A DNA stretch of 64,000 nt from Leptobrachium leishanense (lineage: Eukaryota; Chordata; Amphibia; Anura; Megophryidae): positions 47,178,201 to 47,242,200 of the forward strand of contig CM019069.1 in assembly GCA_009667805.1 (NCBI GenBank), written 5' to 3'. The position numbers were made by a program, and so were the translations under genes. This document shows positions 1 through 9,934 of the stretch, piece after piece (position 1 is the first letter of the stretch; each line of letters starts with the position of its first letter). Below the pieces are notes generated by a model that saw only the letters and a program-made list of their open reading frames with translations, was not told the DNA's origin and ran no database searches.

Positions 1-365
1 TCAGCCACTTATTAGGTTAGCTGAGCCTCATGGGAAATTTAGTTCTAAAAGATCTGGGGCGTTATTCCATAGTTGTTGCTACTGTAGCGTCTCGATAAGT
101 AAGTGTTAGCGCTAGGATTAGTAAGTTTAACGTCTGGCATTGATAGTCCATAGAGAAAGAAACCAATAAGTGCCGCGCTCAATTGGCAACCTTTTCGATG
201 CACTCAACAGTAGTCCTATATTCAGTCTATATTGATCGTATCACCTCTAAAAGAGACACAATAACATTTATTTTTAGGGCAACACTGTTTTATCAAACTT
301 TCTATCTAGAGAAAGGTGCAAAAAAACCTCTCAAACAGAGAGCCACTCTGGCTCTATTAATTAAT
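1..365. other. Unassigned AT-rich DNA
   Basis: No coding signal, terminal repeat or recognised family seen. It ends in a short TTAA-repeat run at about 357-376. Confidence 0.5.
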
Positions 366-490
366 TAATTAATTTATTTTATTTATAAAGGATTTTGCCA
401 GGAAGGATACTTTGAGATTTCTCTCATTTTCAAGTATGTCCTGGGTTCAAGAACATTGAATTGTTACAGAAATACAAAGTTACAGTTACA
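366..490 (-). repeat. SINE/LINE 3'-tail fragment (AGGATACATTGAGATTTCTC family)
   Basis: A TTTATTTATAAAGGATTTT lead is followed by CCAGGAAGGATAC, GAGATTTCTCTC and AAGTATGTCCTGGGTT. The same block occurs at 34780-34915 and, interrupted, at 27705-28185. In reverse it follows a tRNA-like head at 35955-36160 and occurs at 27395-27455. The orientation is inferred from the full copy at 36 kb. Confidence 0.6.
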
Positions 491-499
491 AGTACTTAA

Positions 500-700
500 A
501 CAGCGCCAACAAATTCCATAGCGCTTTACAATGGGGAAGCACAAACAGCAGACTTACATGATACAAGAGGAAATAAAACCCTGGTCGTCGGATAACTGTC
601 CAGGTTATACATCACTTTAAACCAAAAGCTCAGGCAGACATCCCATGAGCTTACACTCTAAGGGACTAGGGTAACTGAAACAAATGGGAGCAGAGGGAAG
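500..700 (-). repeat. L2-like LINE 3'-UTR fragment (probable)
   Basis: The text AGCGCCAACAAATTCCATAGCGCTTTACA followed by a GAGCTTACACTCTA-type stretch resembles the reverse-oriented L2 3' region at 16290-16430, which has AGCGCCAGCATATTCCGCAG. No coding part is visible. The assignment rests on this one internal comparison. Confidence 0.4.
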
Positions 701-859
701 GTGAAACTGGTGGCCAGTAGAATATCATAGGGATTGCATGAAATGGACCAGATTATTTGGGCTTAGTAAGGGTAATTAGTGAGAGAAGTGGAGACAGCTG
801 GAAAGGATGCCTGAAATTAGGGACCAGCCCTGGGTGGGAAGGTGGATGGGGAGGGTCCG

Positions 860-1690
860 CAGAGGGAAGGAATGGAGGTGAGTCTGTGATGGAGTTTGCT
901 GTGGAAAGAATGAGGTTTGTGACATGCACAGATAGCACCAATTAACAAACATGTGGGGGAGGGAGGAGGAGGGAAGCACAGATTTTTTCTATCTGAAATG
1001 GAGGGAGATTCAAAATACTTGAAAAGACTAGTCAGGAAATAATAAATGCAGACATAAAAATACATTTGCAAGATTATGGCAGCCTGGGGTATTATGTCGG
1101 ACGCCTTGTTGAAATGGTGGATACCTTGAATGCTTGGTTCAGGGCCGCAGAGGGAAGGAATGGAGGTGAGTCTCTGACTGAGTTTGCTTGAATGCTTGGT
1201 TCAGGGCCGCAGAGGGAAGGAATGGAGGTGAGTCTGTGATGGAGTTTGCTTGAATGCTTGGTTCAGGGCCGCAGAGGGAAGGAATGGAGGTGAGTCTGTG
1301 ATGGAGTTTGCTTGAATGCTTGGTTCAGGGCCGCAGAGGGAAGGAATGGAGGTGAGTCTGTGATGGAGTTTGCTTGAATGCTTGGTTCAGGGCCGCAGAG
1401 GGAAGGAATGGAGGTGAGTCTCTGACTGAGTTTGCTTGAATGCTTGGTTCAGGGCCGCAGAGGGAAGGAATGGAGGTGAGTCTGTGATGGAGTTTGCTTG
1501 AATGCTTGGTTCAGGGCCGCAGAGGGAAGGAATGGAGGTAAGTCTGTGATGGAGTTTGCTTGAATGCTTGGTTCAGGGCCGCAGAGGGAAGGAATGGAGG
1601 TGAGACTGTGATGGAGTTTGCTTGAATGCTTGGTTCAGGGCCGCAGAGGGAAGGAATGGAGGTGAGTCTGTGATGGAGTTTGCTGTGGAA
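860..1690. repeat. 62-bp minisatellite, nine near-identical units plus an outlying partial unit
   Basis: TCAGGGCCGCAGAGGGAAGG recurs at 1139, 1201, 1263, 1325, 1387, 1449, 1511, 1573 and 1635, which is exactly 62 bp each time. Units differ by a few bases (GTCTGTGATGG or GTCTCTGACTG). A partial unit without the TGAATGCTTGG part lies at 866-905 and, like the last unit, runs into GTGGAAAG. This suggests the array grew from that local sequence. The unit is not a multiple of three, so reading frames across it carry no meaning. Confidence 0.95.
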
Positions 1691-2848
1691 AGTAGATGGA
1701 CTCTTTACGGCCGTCCTCAGCCCTTTCCCGAACAGTAAGTCCGTGATGATTTCTTTAAAAGACAAGTATCGACATGGTGTAGGTCGAATAAACCACAAGA
1801 ACTATAAAATACATATGGATTCACTCACGTGGTTCTGAGCCTAAGGGAGGCCCTCCTTATTCAGCATGCGGTCGTTTGTACGGTACAACCGAAACCCCAA
1901 TAGAAAACTGGTAGGCAGGCATTTTCTGGAAAAATATTTATTTAAAATAACACTGAGACGTGTTTTGGTAGTAACACAGACCACCTTTTTCTTTTTTTTA
2001 TATTTCAAAATTTTTATTTTGCCAAAGAAAAAGGTCACAAACCGACCAACAATTGTGGCCACGCAGGGCCAGGAATAAATCAGCAGTAAAATAGCACACG
2101 AGAAGTCATCAAAATATCTTAATAAACTTATCTGAGATGACCAGCCTAAAAAGAGCTCAAAAGGGGAAGGGGAAGTTCAAAAACTCGTCAGGAGGGCCGA
2201 TCCAGAAAAAAAAAAAAACAACGGCAATAGCGCTCGTCCAGTAGGCTCCAGGGAACCCAAGAAAGAGAAAAAAAGGGGGGGAAGGGGGGCGTGAGGGACT
2301 GCCCAAAAAAAATAAAAAAGTGTGGCATTCCTGGCTCCCCCCGGCAACCTTGAGCAAGGCGAGGGCCATGAAAGGGGCCACAAGGCCGGGAGACCTGGGG
2401 CCAAGAGAACAGCCAGGGCCTAGGTAGCTGTCCTAGCGGCTCACCCAGGGTGTATCCCAGTGTCCCACACAGGGGGAAAGGGGGGGAAGGAAGGGGTGAG
2501 AAAAGGGGGTCCCTGTGCTCTAACAGATAATCAGCTTTCAGCCCTAAACCACAGCAGGTAATTCACACGTGTCCTGGAAAGTACACATAAAATGTCATCG
2601 TTCAGAAGGGAGAGGGGGGTGAAGGTCTCAGACCTCAGCAGGGGAGGTTGTCTTCTGGGGGGGAAATCAGCAGATTTTGAAGTCGTCAATCAAATACGAA
2701 CGGGGGGGGGTGAAATTCTCAGACATCAATGGGGGTGTCATGGGGGGGCCATCTGCTGCAAGTCCTCCAAAAATCCCTAGTGACACAGAGATCCAGAGAT
2801 CTCTCAATGTATCCTTCTTGTATGTATGTATCCTTTCTCTTGTAAAAC
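1691..2848. other. Unassigned DNA with G-rich low-complexity stretches
   Basis: 1691-2160 shows no recognised feature. 2160-2750 is rich in G runs and A runs (for example 2270-2290 and 2470-2510), which makes both-strand open frames by composition only. Confidence 0.5.
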
Positions 2849-3094
2849 ATGAGAAATCTCAATGTATCCTTCCCGGGAAACCAGAGAAATCTCAATGTAT
2901 CCTTCTTGTAAAACATGAGAAATCTCAATGTATCCTTCCCGGGAAATCAGAGAAATCTCAATGTATCCTTCTTGTAAAACATGAGAAATCTCAATGTATC
3001 TTTCCCGGGAAATCAGAGAAATCTCAATGTATCCTTCCCCGGAAACCAGAGAAATCTCAATGTATCCTTCTTGTAAAACATGAGAAATCTCAAT
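2849..3094. repeat. 33-bp minisatellite built from the SINE-tail motif
   Basis: About seven to eight units of GAGAAATCTCAATGTATCCTT alternate between two 12-base linkers, CTTGTAAAACAT and CCCGGGAAACCA or variants. The unit equals the reverse of the interspersed tail motif at 366-490, 34780 and 36100. Because 33 is a multiple of three, a frame runs through it as an 11-residue repeat of the KSQCIL type. I read this as a by-product of the tandem array. Confidence 0.9.
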
Positions 3095-3335
3095 GGCAGA
3101 ATTATCGTATCGGCAGAATTATCGTATCGTATAATTATCGTATCCGAAAAACCATTAGTTTACGTCAAAACGAATAGACACTTTGAAACGAGGAGAACAG
3201 ATGTTCCGAAAAACACGAAAATTTCCGAAATCCCGAAAAAAAAGTCGATACGAAAAACTAACCGAAACGAAACGAACCGAAACAGAAATTTACAAAATCC
3301 GAACGAACCGAATCGAATCGAAAAAAAAATCGGTG
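3095..3335. repeat. Degenerate CGAAA/CCGAAA low-complexity tract
   Basis: Starts as ATTATCGTATCGG repeats and becomes a run of CCGAAA, ACGAAA and CGAACCGAA variants ending near CGGTGCACAAGCC. A similar tract lies at 40800-41030. Confidence 0.8.
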
Positions 3336-4883
3336 CACAAGCCTAGCCAGCACCGGGAGCTAGCCAGCCGCGGCTGACGGGCAACAAGGCAGAAGCGGTA
3401 GTGCCCCTCCGCCTTCTAGGCCTCAAAATGGCCGCCAGGAAAAACATGGAGCCAGCGGCGTCGATCTCAGGGACCTGCAGCGGCCAGAAATCCCAAGCCA
3501 GGGCAGTGTTCGGTCTATAGTGCTCCCGCCAGTAGTAAGGAGCCGAGGAGGGTGTTTAGGTGTCCCTAATGAGCCATAAAATCAGCAGGCAGGAGCCCGG
3601 TATACGGAGCTCCTAAAAAGCATGTCTGTCCTCCTCGGTATCCAAACTTCGCCCCCCCCAGACCACCTTTTTCAATCGGTACATTTACCATTGATAGTCC
3701 ATAGTTGACGCTACTGGGGTGAGATCAGCCCATTGCAGCTTACGCAAATTTACTGTACTTCGCGTCTCCTATATTTAACATGGGGAGTGCAATCAGTTTT
3801 TAATGTCTCGAGATGGGAGGATATTACAAAGTGCTGGGGCACGTTAACGTTGGGACGTGAAGCAACACATTTTTAATAGCTCCTAAAAGCTGGTTCTAAC
3901 TGATTCTTCAAATGCAAAAAATTTAACACACTCTAAACCGCCCCCCAACTCACCTCTCATCCCACGGTGAAAAGGGCGGCATGATCGCCTACTCCTTCTC
4001 ATCTGGAGCAGAGTGAGACTGGGAACAAATAGTTCCTAGACTCCCTCTGTGATCACTGCGTGGCTCTGCGCGATCTCGCGAGAGTAAGCTCACGCAAAGC
4101 TCGCAGCTAGGACACGCAAAGCTCCATGGAGTCCTATGGACTTCACAAGCTGATACTTGTAGTGGCGGGGAGCGTCACTGCTGGCATTTGGCAGCTTTGC
4201 GCTGAGTTCAGGGGTGAGGTGCTAAGTTAGCATTTACCCTGGAATATGACCTTAAGGCGCAGATTTAACTGCTTATAGTCTCCATTTTGGCATTGTGTTA
4301 AGAATAGGGCCCCTGAAGGGCCAAGTTTGAAGACCCCTGGTGTAGAGGCTATTCATGAAATCTGTTGAGCAATACCATCAAGGTGAGTTTTACAATCTAT
4401 GTTTGAAAAGGTATTACGATATTGTTTTTGTTATTGACGATATCCCTATGTGTTGAAAAATCACAGTAACTTTGCAGTAGCTGACAGATATTGCATGGAT
4501 TTTCTTATTTCCTAATTGGGTATGGTGCAACCTGCAAATTTACATGTTTATTCAAAATGCATAACCTTTCATTTATCAATGTTCAATATCCTTTACCATT
4601 TTCCTACCTCACCAGCAATCTTTCCAAAACCTTCCTGTAAGGAGGGATCATCTTTATTCAGTTACACTGTCTTACTGGATTTTCCATCATCTGCAAACAC
4701 TGAAACGGGGGCTCTATACCCACTGAACGGTATATTTCAGATACAAGATCAATAGCGCAGAGTGACGTTTTTGTTTTAATAATTCTCATATTGGTTCAGG
4801 CACACCAAACACAATCTGGTTGTTACAAGAAATTTGACAGAGAATCTCAAAACAACCTCAGGCACAAGACACAGTAGTTGTGA
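3336..4883. other. Unassigned DNA, GC-rich at 3340-3660
   Basis: No recognised coding, RNA or terminal-repeat feature. 3340-3660 is GC-rich compared with its surroundings and may be an eroded repeat. Confidence 0.45.
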
Positions 4884-5170
4884 GTGCATCTGTGCAAGGG
4901 GGGGGGGAATCATAAAGCGTGGTACATGTACCAATTTTTTAAAAGTAACATCAGGAAGCATTATTTTACTGAGAGGGTGGTGGATACATGGAACAGTCTT
5001 CCAGTAGAAGTGGTAGAGGCCAAAACAGTAATTGAATTTAAGCAGGCATGGGATAGGCATAAGGCTATCCTAAACAAAAGATAAATCCAGCTAAAGTATC
5101 CATGTAATTGGGCAGACTAGATGGGCCGAAAGGTTCTTATCTGCCGACATTTTTTTTTTTCTATGTATGG
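4884..5170 (+). pseudogene. CR1-like LINE, ORF2 C-terminus and 3' tail, 5'-truncated
   Basis: The frame ending at 5084 encodes about 50 residues with FTERVVDTWNSLP and VIEFKQAWDRH. This matches the extreme C-terminus of CR1/L2-clade non-LTR reverse transcriptases. The same peptide occurs on the minus strand at 18214-18519, there with more upstream sequence. The 3'-UTR text GGGCAGACTAGATGGGCCG and TCTTATCTGCCGACA follows, then T-rich sequence and CTATG. This is the usual 5'-truncated LINE remnant; nothing suggests function. The clade (CR1 rather than L2) is inferred from the TTCTATG-type tail of the second copy. Confidence 0.8.
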
Positions 5171-5427
5171 TGGCTTACAAAGAAAAAACTAAAATAAAAA
5201 GGATACATCTGCATAGGTAACGGGGGAATCATTTAAGAGTGAGGTGGGAAGACAATGTAGAGATTCGGTTTTTATTTCGGGAAAACATTTCTCTCATGGA
5301 TTGAGCAACAGTATGATGGTGACTGCTCAGGTTCATATATTTATTGTCCATGATGCAGGGGTCTGAACTGGAAAAGTTGCAATAAACCATGACTTGCAGT
5401 GATGCATTCTTAGACAGTAATGGCTGT

Positions 5428-6322
5428 CAGGGTTATTCAAAGAGAATCGAAAGTCACCGCGCGTTCGGTAACTTTCCGTTCTCTTCAATTCGGTGCAAAT
5501 CGGCTTTCCCATTTCAGCGACCCTGCGGTGTATTCAGCAAGCACCACAGGGCTGTCGAAGTGCAGGGAAAAGCTGCCGAAAAGCTGCCGAAAACCCGGCG
5601 AATGCACGCCGAAAACCCGTAAAAACATCTGGATTAACCCATCGAAGACGCCAGAAAAACCCGAGCAGGAGCCGATCACACGCAGTGAAGCCGCCGGAAA
5701 AAGCCGACACCGCAGAAGAGGCAGTGAATAAACCAGCAAAACAGTACGCTTGAATGATTGAAAAGTGAAACGCTGTTTGCAAAGAAACTACTGAGCGAAA
5801 ATGTCTGAAATTTACATATGAGGTCCAGGGAATGATAATAAAAAGGGATGTTACAGAAAAAAAAAGTAAAGTTTAAAAAAAAAAGAAAAAATCGGACTTT
5901 TTAAAAAAAAAATAATCCAGAAAAATGCTTAAAATATCCTAAAAAAATCGATAAATAAAGACACTCTTTACTGCAGAATTTTATAATGAACGGTTTATTA
6001 GATATTTAATTAAAACAGGAATATTTTTAACATTGAAGCCTATGGGATTCTCCTGAATAAACCTGCCGAATTAAACCACCGAATGGCAGGGCATTAGGGG
6101 AACCTTTCACTGCTGGTTTGTGTTCTCTGAATAGTCGAAGCAGTGCTTTTTCATGGGGATTTCACTGCCCTCGAACAGGCACCGAATGTGCAGGCAATTT
6201 GCCAGGATTTGGCGTATTGCCTGCTCTCTGGATAGCCGAATGGCCAAGAAAGGTAACCGAACGCTGATTTTCAGCGTTCGGTTACCTTTCTCCAGCCATT
6301 CGGATCTCTTTGAATAACCCTG
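5428..6322 (+). mobile_element. CAGGG-family hairpin-rich MITE, copy A
   Basis: About 895 bp, beginning CAGGGTTATTCAAAGAG and ending CTCTTTGAATAACCCTG. The flanking TGT occurs on both sides, consistent with a 3-bp target duplication. It has no coding capacity. A left-end hairpin (about 5442-5490), a CCCTGCGGTGT/ACCACAGGG hairpin and a right-end hairpin at 6236-6303 (arms about 30 bp, loop TTT) are visible. The interior has an A-rich core and AACGGTTTATTAGATATT. Superfamily unknown; the 3-bp duplication would fit Harbinger- or CACTA-type transposition. Confidence 0.9.
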
Positions 6323-6440
6323 TGTGTGTTGAGTTATTTTGAGGGGACAGTAAATTTACACTGTGATACAAGCTGTACACTCTCTGCTTTACATTGTAGC
6401 AAAGTATCGTTTCGTCAGTGTTGTCACATGAAAAGATATT

Positions 6441-6621
6441 CAGGGTTATTCAGAGAGCGTGAAAAGCAGGAGAATGACTGGAGAATGAAAAATTCTAGGT
6501 CAAAATAGCCGATTTGGAAAGTGAGATGAAAGGGAGAATTTTTCTGGTTTGGCTATTTTGACCTAGAATTTTTCATTCTCCAGTCATTCTCCTGCTTTTC
6601 ACCGCTCTCTGAATAATCCTG
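6441..6621. mobile_element. Small foldback MITE sharing CAGGGTTATTCA ends
   Basis: 181 bp, near-perfect palindrome: about 70-bp arms from CAGGGTTATTCAGAGAGCG to CTAGGTCAAAATAG and their complement. The spacer is GATTTGGAAAGTGAGATG-like. A diverged relative with the same spacer lies at 38311-38491. Confidence 0.9.
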
Positions 6622-7481
6622 ATAATAAAATATTTTCAAAAATGTGAGATACTGTATATGGGGTCCAATACATCTTATATTTCCTGTTTGCGAATGCTTA
6701 TTCAAATCCAAAATTCTAATAACATAAATTAACATTTGGTAGTTTCTACAATATTCTGAAATGTCATGAAATTGTCAATATGTGCTTTATGTTGTATAAT
6801 TTGAAACTGTCTAAAACAGTCCAAAAAAATAATGACACCCTGATTCTAATACAAAGACCTAAATTATACTTTTAAGAGGTCATTTGCACACCAATGTAAA
6901 CGGTTAACAGAATAAGTCATGGTACTATAAGGCCATTGATTCAGATGGACTTCGCTATTTGTACGATTTGTTGAATACAAAGGAAGATTCCTGCTGGCTA
7001 ATTGTATTTAATCCAGACCATAACGATTCCCTCAGTGACCCAGATGCATGCAACAATGTGTCCAACATTCAGGTGTATTTTACAGAAATTTGCACTGAGT
7101 TACGTGAAATTATAAATAATATATTTTACAAACACATAGCCCAGCAAGGCTACGGTGAGGTAAGCCGCTACAAAAGCCAAACCTTTATTAAATTAATACA
7201 CAAAACAATGCAAAAAAATGAAACAATAATTGTACACAAATCAATAAAACCTTAAATGGGATTAAAAAAACACCATCCCAGCAGATACAAATACTTAACA
7301 CACCAATCATATAGGTTAGGTAGTCGTTGTCATTGCTACAATTTGCACTTGCCGCAGCGGAGTAGGCAAAATAGCCACAGTAATACCAGGGTGTCTCCGA
7401 GCCGCAAGGGCAGTAACAAATAACAAAAGCCTCTACAGAGATTAAATATAACTATTTGAGAGTAGGCTGCAATATAAACAA
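6622..7481. other. Unassigned DNA
   Basis: A 98-codon frame at 6959-7255 has no recognisable domain, signal peptide or membrane segment. I do not call it a gene. Confidence 0.5.
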
Positions 7482-7643
7482 CTAACATTAGGCAAAAAAG
7501 TTTGCTGAGTGCTATGCAACGCACGTCGGACACGATTGCCCTATTTTTACCCCACCTAATGATACATTGTACCTTATTTGGGCTACTTCTGGTTGTGCGA
7601 TTATGAAAATGGGCACTCAGCAAACTTTTTTGCATAATGTTAG
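7482..7643. repeat. 162-bp inverted repeat (foldback)
   Basis: Arms 7482-7512 and 7613-7643 are 31 bp with one mismatch, beginning CTAACATTAGGC and ending TTTGCTGAGTGC. The spacer is 100 bp. Probably a small MITE. Confidence 0.85.
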
Positions 7644-7933
7644 CAGTTTATTTTACACTGTATTTGTCGGGTATATTAGAGAGACAAAGGATTTAAAATG
7701 GATGCTTGTAGCCATTTTGTTTTTAAAGACAGTTTTTCTTTCAAAATTTCTCTACGTTTAGAAATGAACGAGATTTTTTTATAGAGTTCATTCCTGGGTG
7801 AAGTCTTTCCAGACATGAAGGAACCTAGAATGAATGTTGTGTGAGATAATGCTAAGACGTGTCATAAGTAAATTTATTGGTCTGTCTTAAGTTTTTAAAA
7901 CAAAAGAGATTTTGTCTCTTGGTATAGGAATAA

Positions 7934-8360
7934 GGCTAGGGTCAGACGAACGCATTTTTCACGTGCGTTTAGCCGCACGAAATCACGGCCGTGCTAGCAG
8001 CAAATGACGTCCAATGCCGGGGAACATACGACGAACGGCCGCACGAAAGTTCGTCCGTGCAACGCAAGTGGCCAACGAACGCATTTTTTCGGGAACGTCA
8101 AACCGCTACTACTGACGTACAGAGTGCGCTGCGGCCGCATAGCGGCGTGTGTGTGTGATTGGGAGACGTCAGACGCTGCTAATGTCCGGCTAACATAACG
8201 TCCAGACACAAAAAGTGTTTTATTGATGATCTGTACAAAATCACGGACGAAAAGGCGCATCGTATGACCGCTATCGCGTATTCCGGGAAAAAATACGTAC
8301 GTTCGTTCGAACGCACTTTTTCACGGACAACGTGAAAAATGCGTTCGTCTGACCCTAGCC
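7934..8360. mobile_element. Harbinger-type MITE copy 1 (GGCTAGGGTCAGACGAACGC termini)
   Basis: 427 bp with inverted ends GGCTAGGGTCAGACGAACGC and their complement, flanked on both sides by TAA (7931-7933 and 8361-8363). It contains the family block GTTTTATTGATGATC..GTACAAAATCACG. There is no protein. TAA/TTA duplications are typical of PIF/Harbinger elements, so the superfamily is inferred from the target site. Confidence 0.9.
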
Positions 8361-8640
8361 TAAGAGTTAAATATTCTGTAATATAGAATTATATTCACAA
8401 AATATATGTTTATAATCAAGGTATATTTTATTATAATTACAGTATAAAATATATGCTCCAATAAATATTGTAGAAAGTATAATTGGTAAATAATAAAAAT
8501 TACTAAAGAATAGATTCTGTGAGTTAACCAGGAAAGAATTTAGCTGATAAAAGCAACCAAAAGGGAGGAGAGCTATAAATCAGATGGAGACACTGTGTTT
8601 AAAGTGACTGAGAAGAGAAGGTCTTTGTTAAGTCAGTCTG

Positions 8641-9185
8641 TGTCAGGGTTGCGGGCTCCGCAGCGTTTGGTCCGGCCGCTCCCTTCTTATCGGGCCCGTG
8701 CCCGGAGGGTGCGGCTGGGGCCTACAGGAGCGCCCGGCGGTTCTTCGGGACCCGACTTACCCTCTGTGGTGGTTCCTGTGTCCCAGGGAGGAGGGAGACC
8801 GGGTCCTGGGTCGCCTGCGGCAGTTCTCCGCCGGAGCCCAAGGCTACAGGCGCAGGGCAAGCCTTAGAATGGACGCGCGCGCGCCCAGGCTCCGCCAATA
8901 TTGGCCGGGGCTGCGGCGCACGTCCGTGACGTCATTGGCGTCTCGGGCAGGGGGGTGGAGCTGGTGGGGTATTTAGGCTTGGAGACCATTTCCTCCTCGC
9001 TTCGCAATTGTAGCAGTTCCCTAGTGTAGCTTTCCTTCCTAAGTTTATTGCCTTACGTGTTTGACCCGGAAAGTGACCCCTTACCACGAGTATTTCTCCT
9101 ATCCTGACCTGGCTTGTGACCTCGACTTTGCATCTCTACTTGAACCCCTTGACTTCCACGTATCCGGCACCCGGGATCCCTGACA
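8641..9185 (+). repeat. 5' LTR
   Basis: 545 bp, TG...CA ends with inverted TGTCAGGG/CCCTGACA. A GC-rich U3 is followed by a TATA-like TATTTAG at 8970-8976. The predicted transcript start is about 8999. No clear AATAAA is seen. Confidence 0.95.
8970..9009 (+). promoter_or_regulatory. Predicted LTR core promoter and transcript 5' end
   Basis: TATTTAG at 8970-8976 lies 29 bp before GCTTCGCAATT (8999-9009). That 11-mer is complementary, allowing one G-U pair, to the sequence just after the 5' LTR (9187-9197). A start at about 8999 would therefore put the primer at the very 5' end of the RNA. Confidence 0.6.
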
Positions 9186-9186
9186 G

Positions 9187-9197
9187 AATTGTGAAGC
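9187..9197 (+). promoter_or_regulatory. Putative self-priming primer-binding site
   Basis: AATTGTGAAGC begins one base after the 5' LTR. It is the exact complement of GCTTCACAATT in the 3' LTR (13821-13831) and pairs with the 5' LTR version (8999-9009) through one G-U. No standard tRNA 3'-end match with TGG at the LTR border is seen. Self-priming is known for Tf1 and has been proposed for sushi-type vertebrate chromoviruses; for this element it is inferred. Confidence 0.65.
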
Positions 9198-9202
9198 CAC
9201 AA

Positions 9203-9934
9203 ATGGAGCTCGCAGATGTCGTAGGAGCATTGGATACCCTGTCACAACAGGTGAATACCTTGACCTGCTCCATGAGAGAACTTCAAAACGGACAGCGGCT
9301 CCTCCAGGAACAGTTCCTAACGTTCCAAACCACCTTACCTACCGGCCCATCGGAAGGAATCCACGTTCCGGAACCCCGTATACCTATGCCGGAACGGTAT
9401 TCAGGTAGACAAGATCATTTCCAGGCCTTTGTGACCTCTTGCGAACTTCTTTTTTCTCTGAATCCTCAGACTTATTATAGTGATTACGTCAAAATCCGTA
9501 CTACTATATCATTGCTGACTGGAGAGGCACAAGCTTGGGCACATAATCTCTTGCGATCTCAGAACCCAGTAACAGAGACCTGGTCACTTTTTCTCAATAC
9601 AATGGCAGCTATGTTTGATGATCCACTCCGGGCCAGTACTGCAGAGAACGGTCTTCGTTCCTTACGTCAAGGTCGTCGTTCAGTGGAGGCTTATGTTATT
9701 GACTTTCGTCGCCTTGCCTGTGAAACAGGATGGAATGATGTTGCCCTAATAGGACAGTTCCGTCTTGGTCTTTCGGAGGCTCTGAAAGACGAGATCGCAC
9801 GGGTTGGTGTTCCCTCTTCCTTGGAGAACCTGGTTCAAATGGCTATCCAGATTGATAGAAGACTCCGAACGTACAAGAGAAAGGTCAGCTTCCTATGTAC
9901 CCATGTCTCGCCCTCAGGCGATGACTTCTGGTAA
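9203..9934 (+). pseudogene. gag: Retrotransposon gag, capsid part, frameshifted
   Basis: The first ATG after the LTR and primer site is at 9203. The N-terminus (LDTLSQQVNTL onward, about residues 10-45) looks like a coiled coil. It is followed by a Ty3/gypsy capsid-type region with RYSGRQDHFQAFV, LLTGEAQAWAHNLL, SVEAYVIDFRRLA and FRLGLSEALKDEI. Capsid homology stops near residue 222 (about 9868-9872), where the true frame shifts by one. The reading here ends at 9934 in unrelated residues, while the continuation with the zinc knuckle lies in the next frame. A lost pair of bases would explain it. A programmed shift is less likely because the break separates capsid from nucleocapsid within gag. 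Gag would form the particle and package the RNA. Confidence 0.9.

Noticed and set aside
2857..3094. Possible CRISPR-like array (regular short repeats)
   Set aside because: The spacers are only two alternating 12-base linkers, not unique, and the context is vertebrate repeat DNA.
2677..3177. 166-codon frame with 11-residue KSQCIL repeats
   Set aside because: The 33-bp repeat length keeps the frame open; the repeat derives from a noncoding SINE tail.
5389..5782. Several overlapping frames in MITE copies (also 28447, 29960, 39755, 50552, 55309)
   Set aside because: They recur only because the MITE recurs, differ in frame between copies and lack any domain.
6959..7255. 98-codon frame, possible small gene or exon
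   Set aside because: No recognisable domain, no splice-site support I could trust, and similar frames occur by chance in 64 kb.
8595..8867. 90-codon frame at the start of the 5' LTR
   Set aside because: It is the U3 counterpart of the pol overrun at 13461-13687, not an independent gene.
9804..9934. Programmed frameshift between gag and pol
   Set aside because: The shift lies before the zinc knuckle, inside gag, and no slippery heptamer is evident; a small deletion is simpler.
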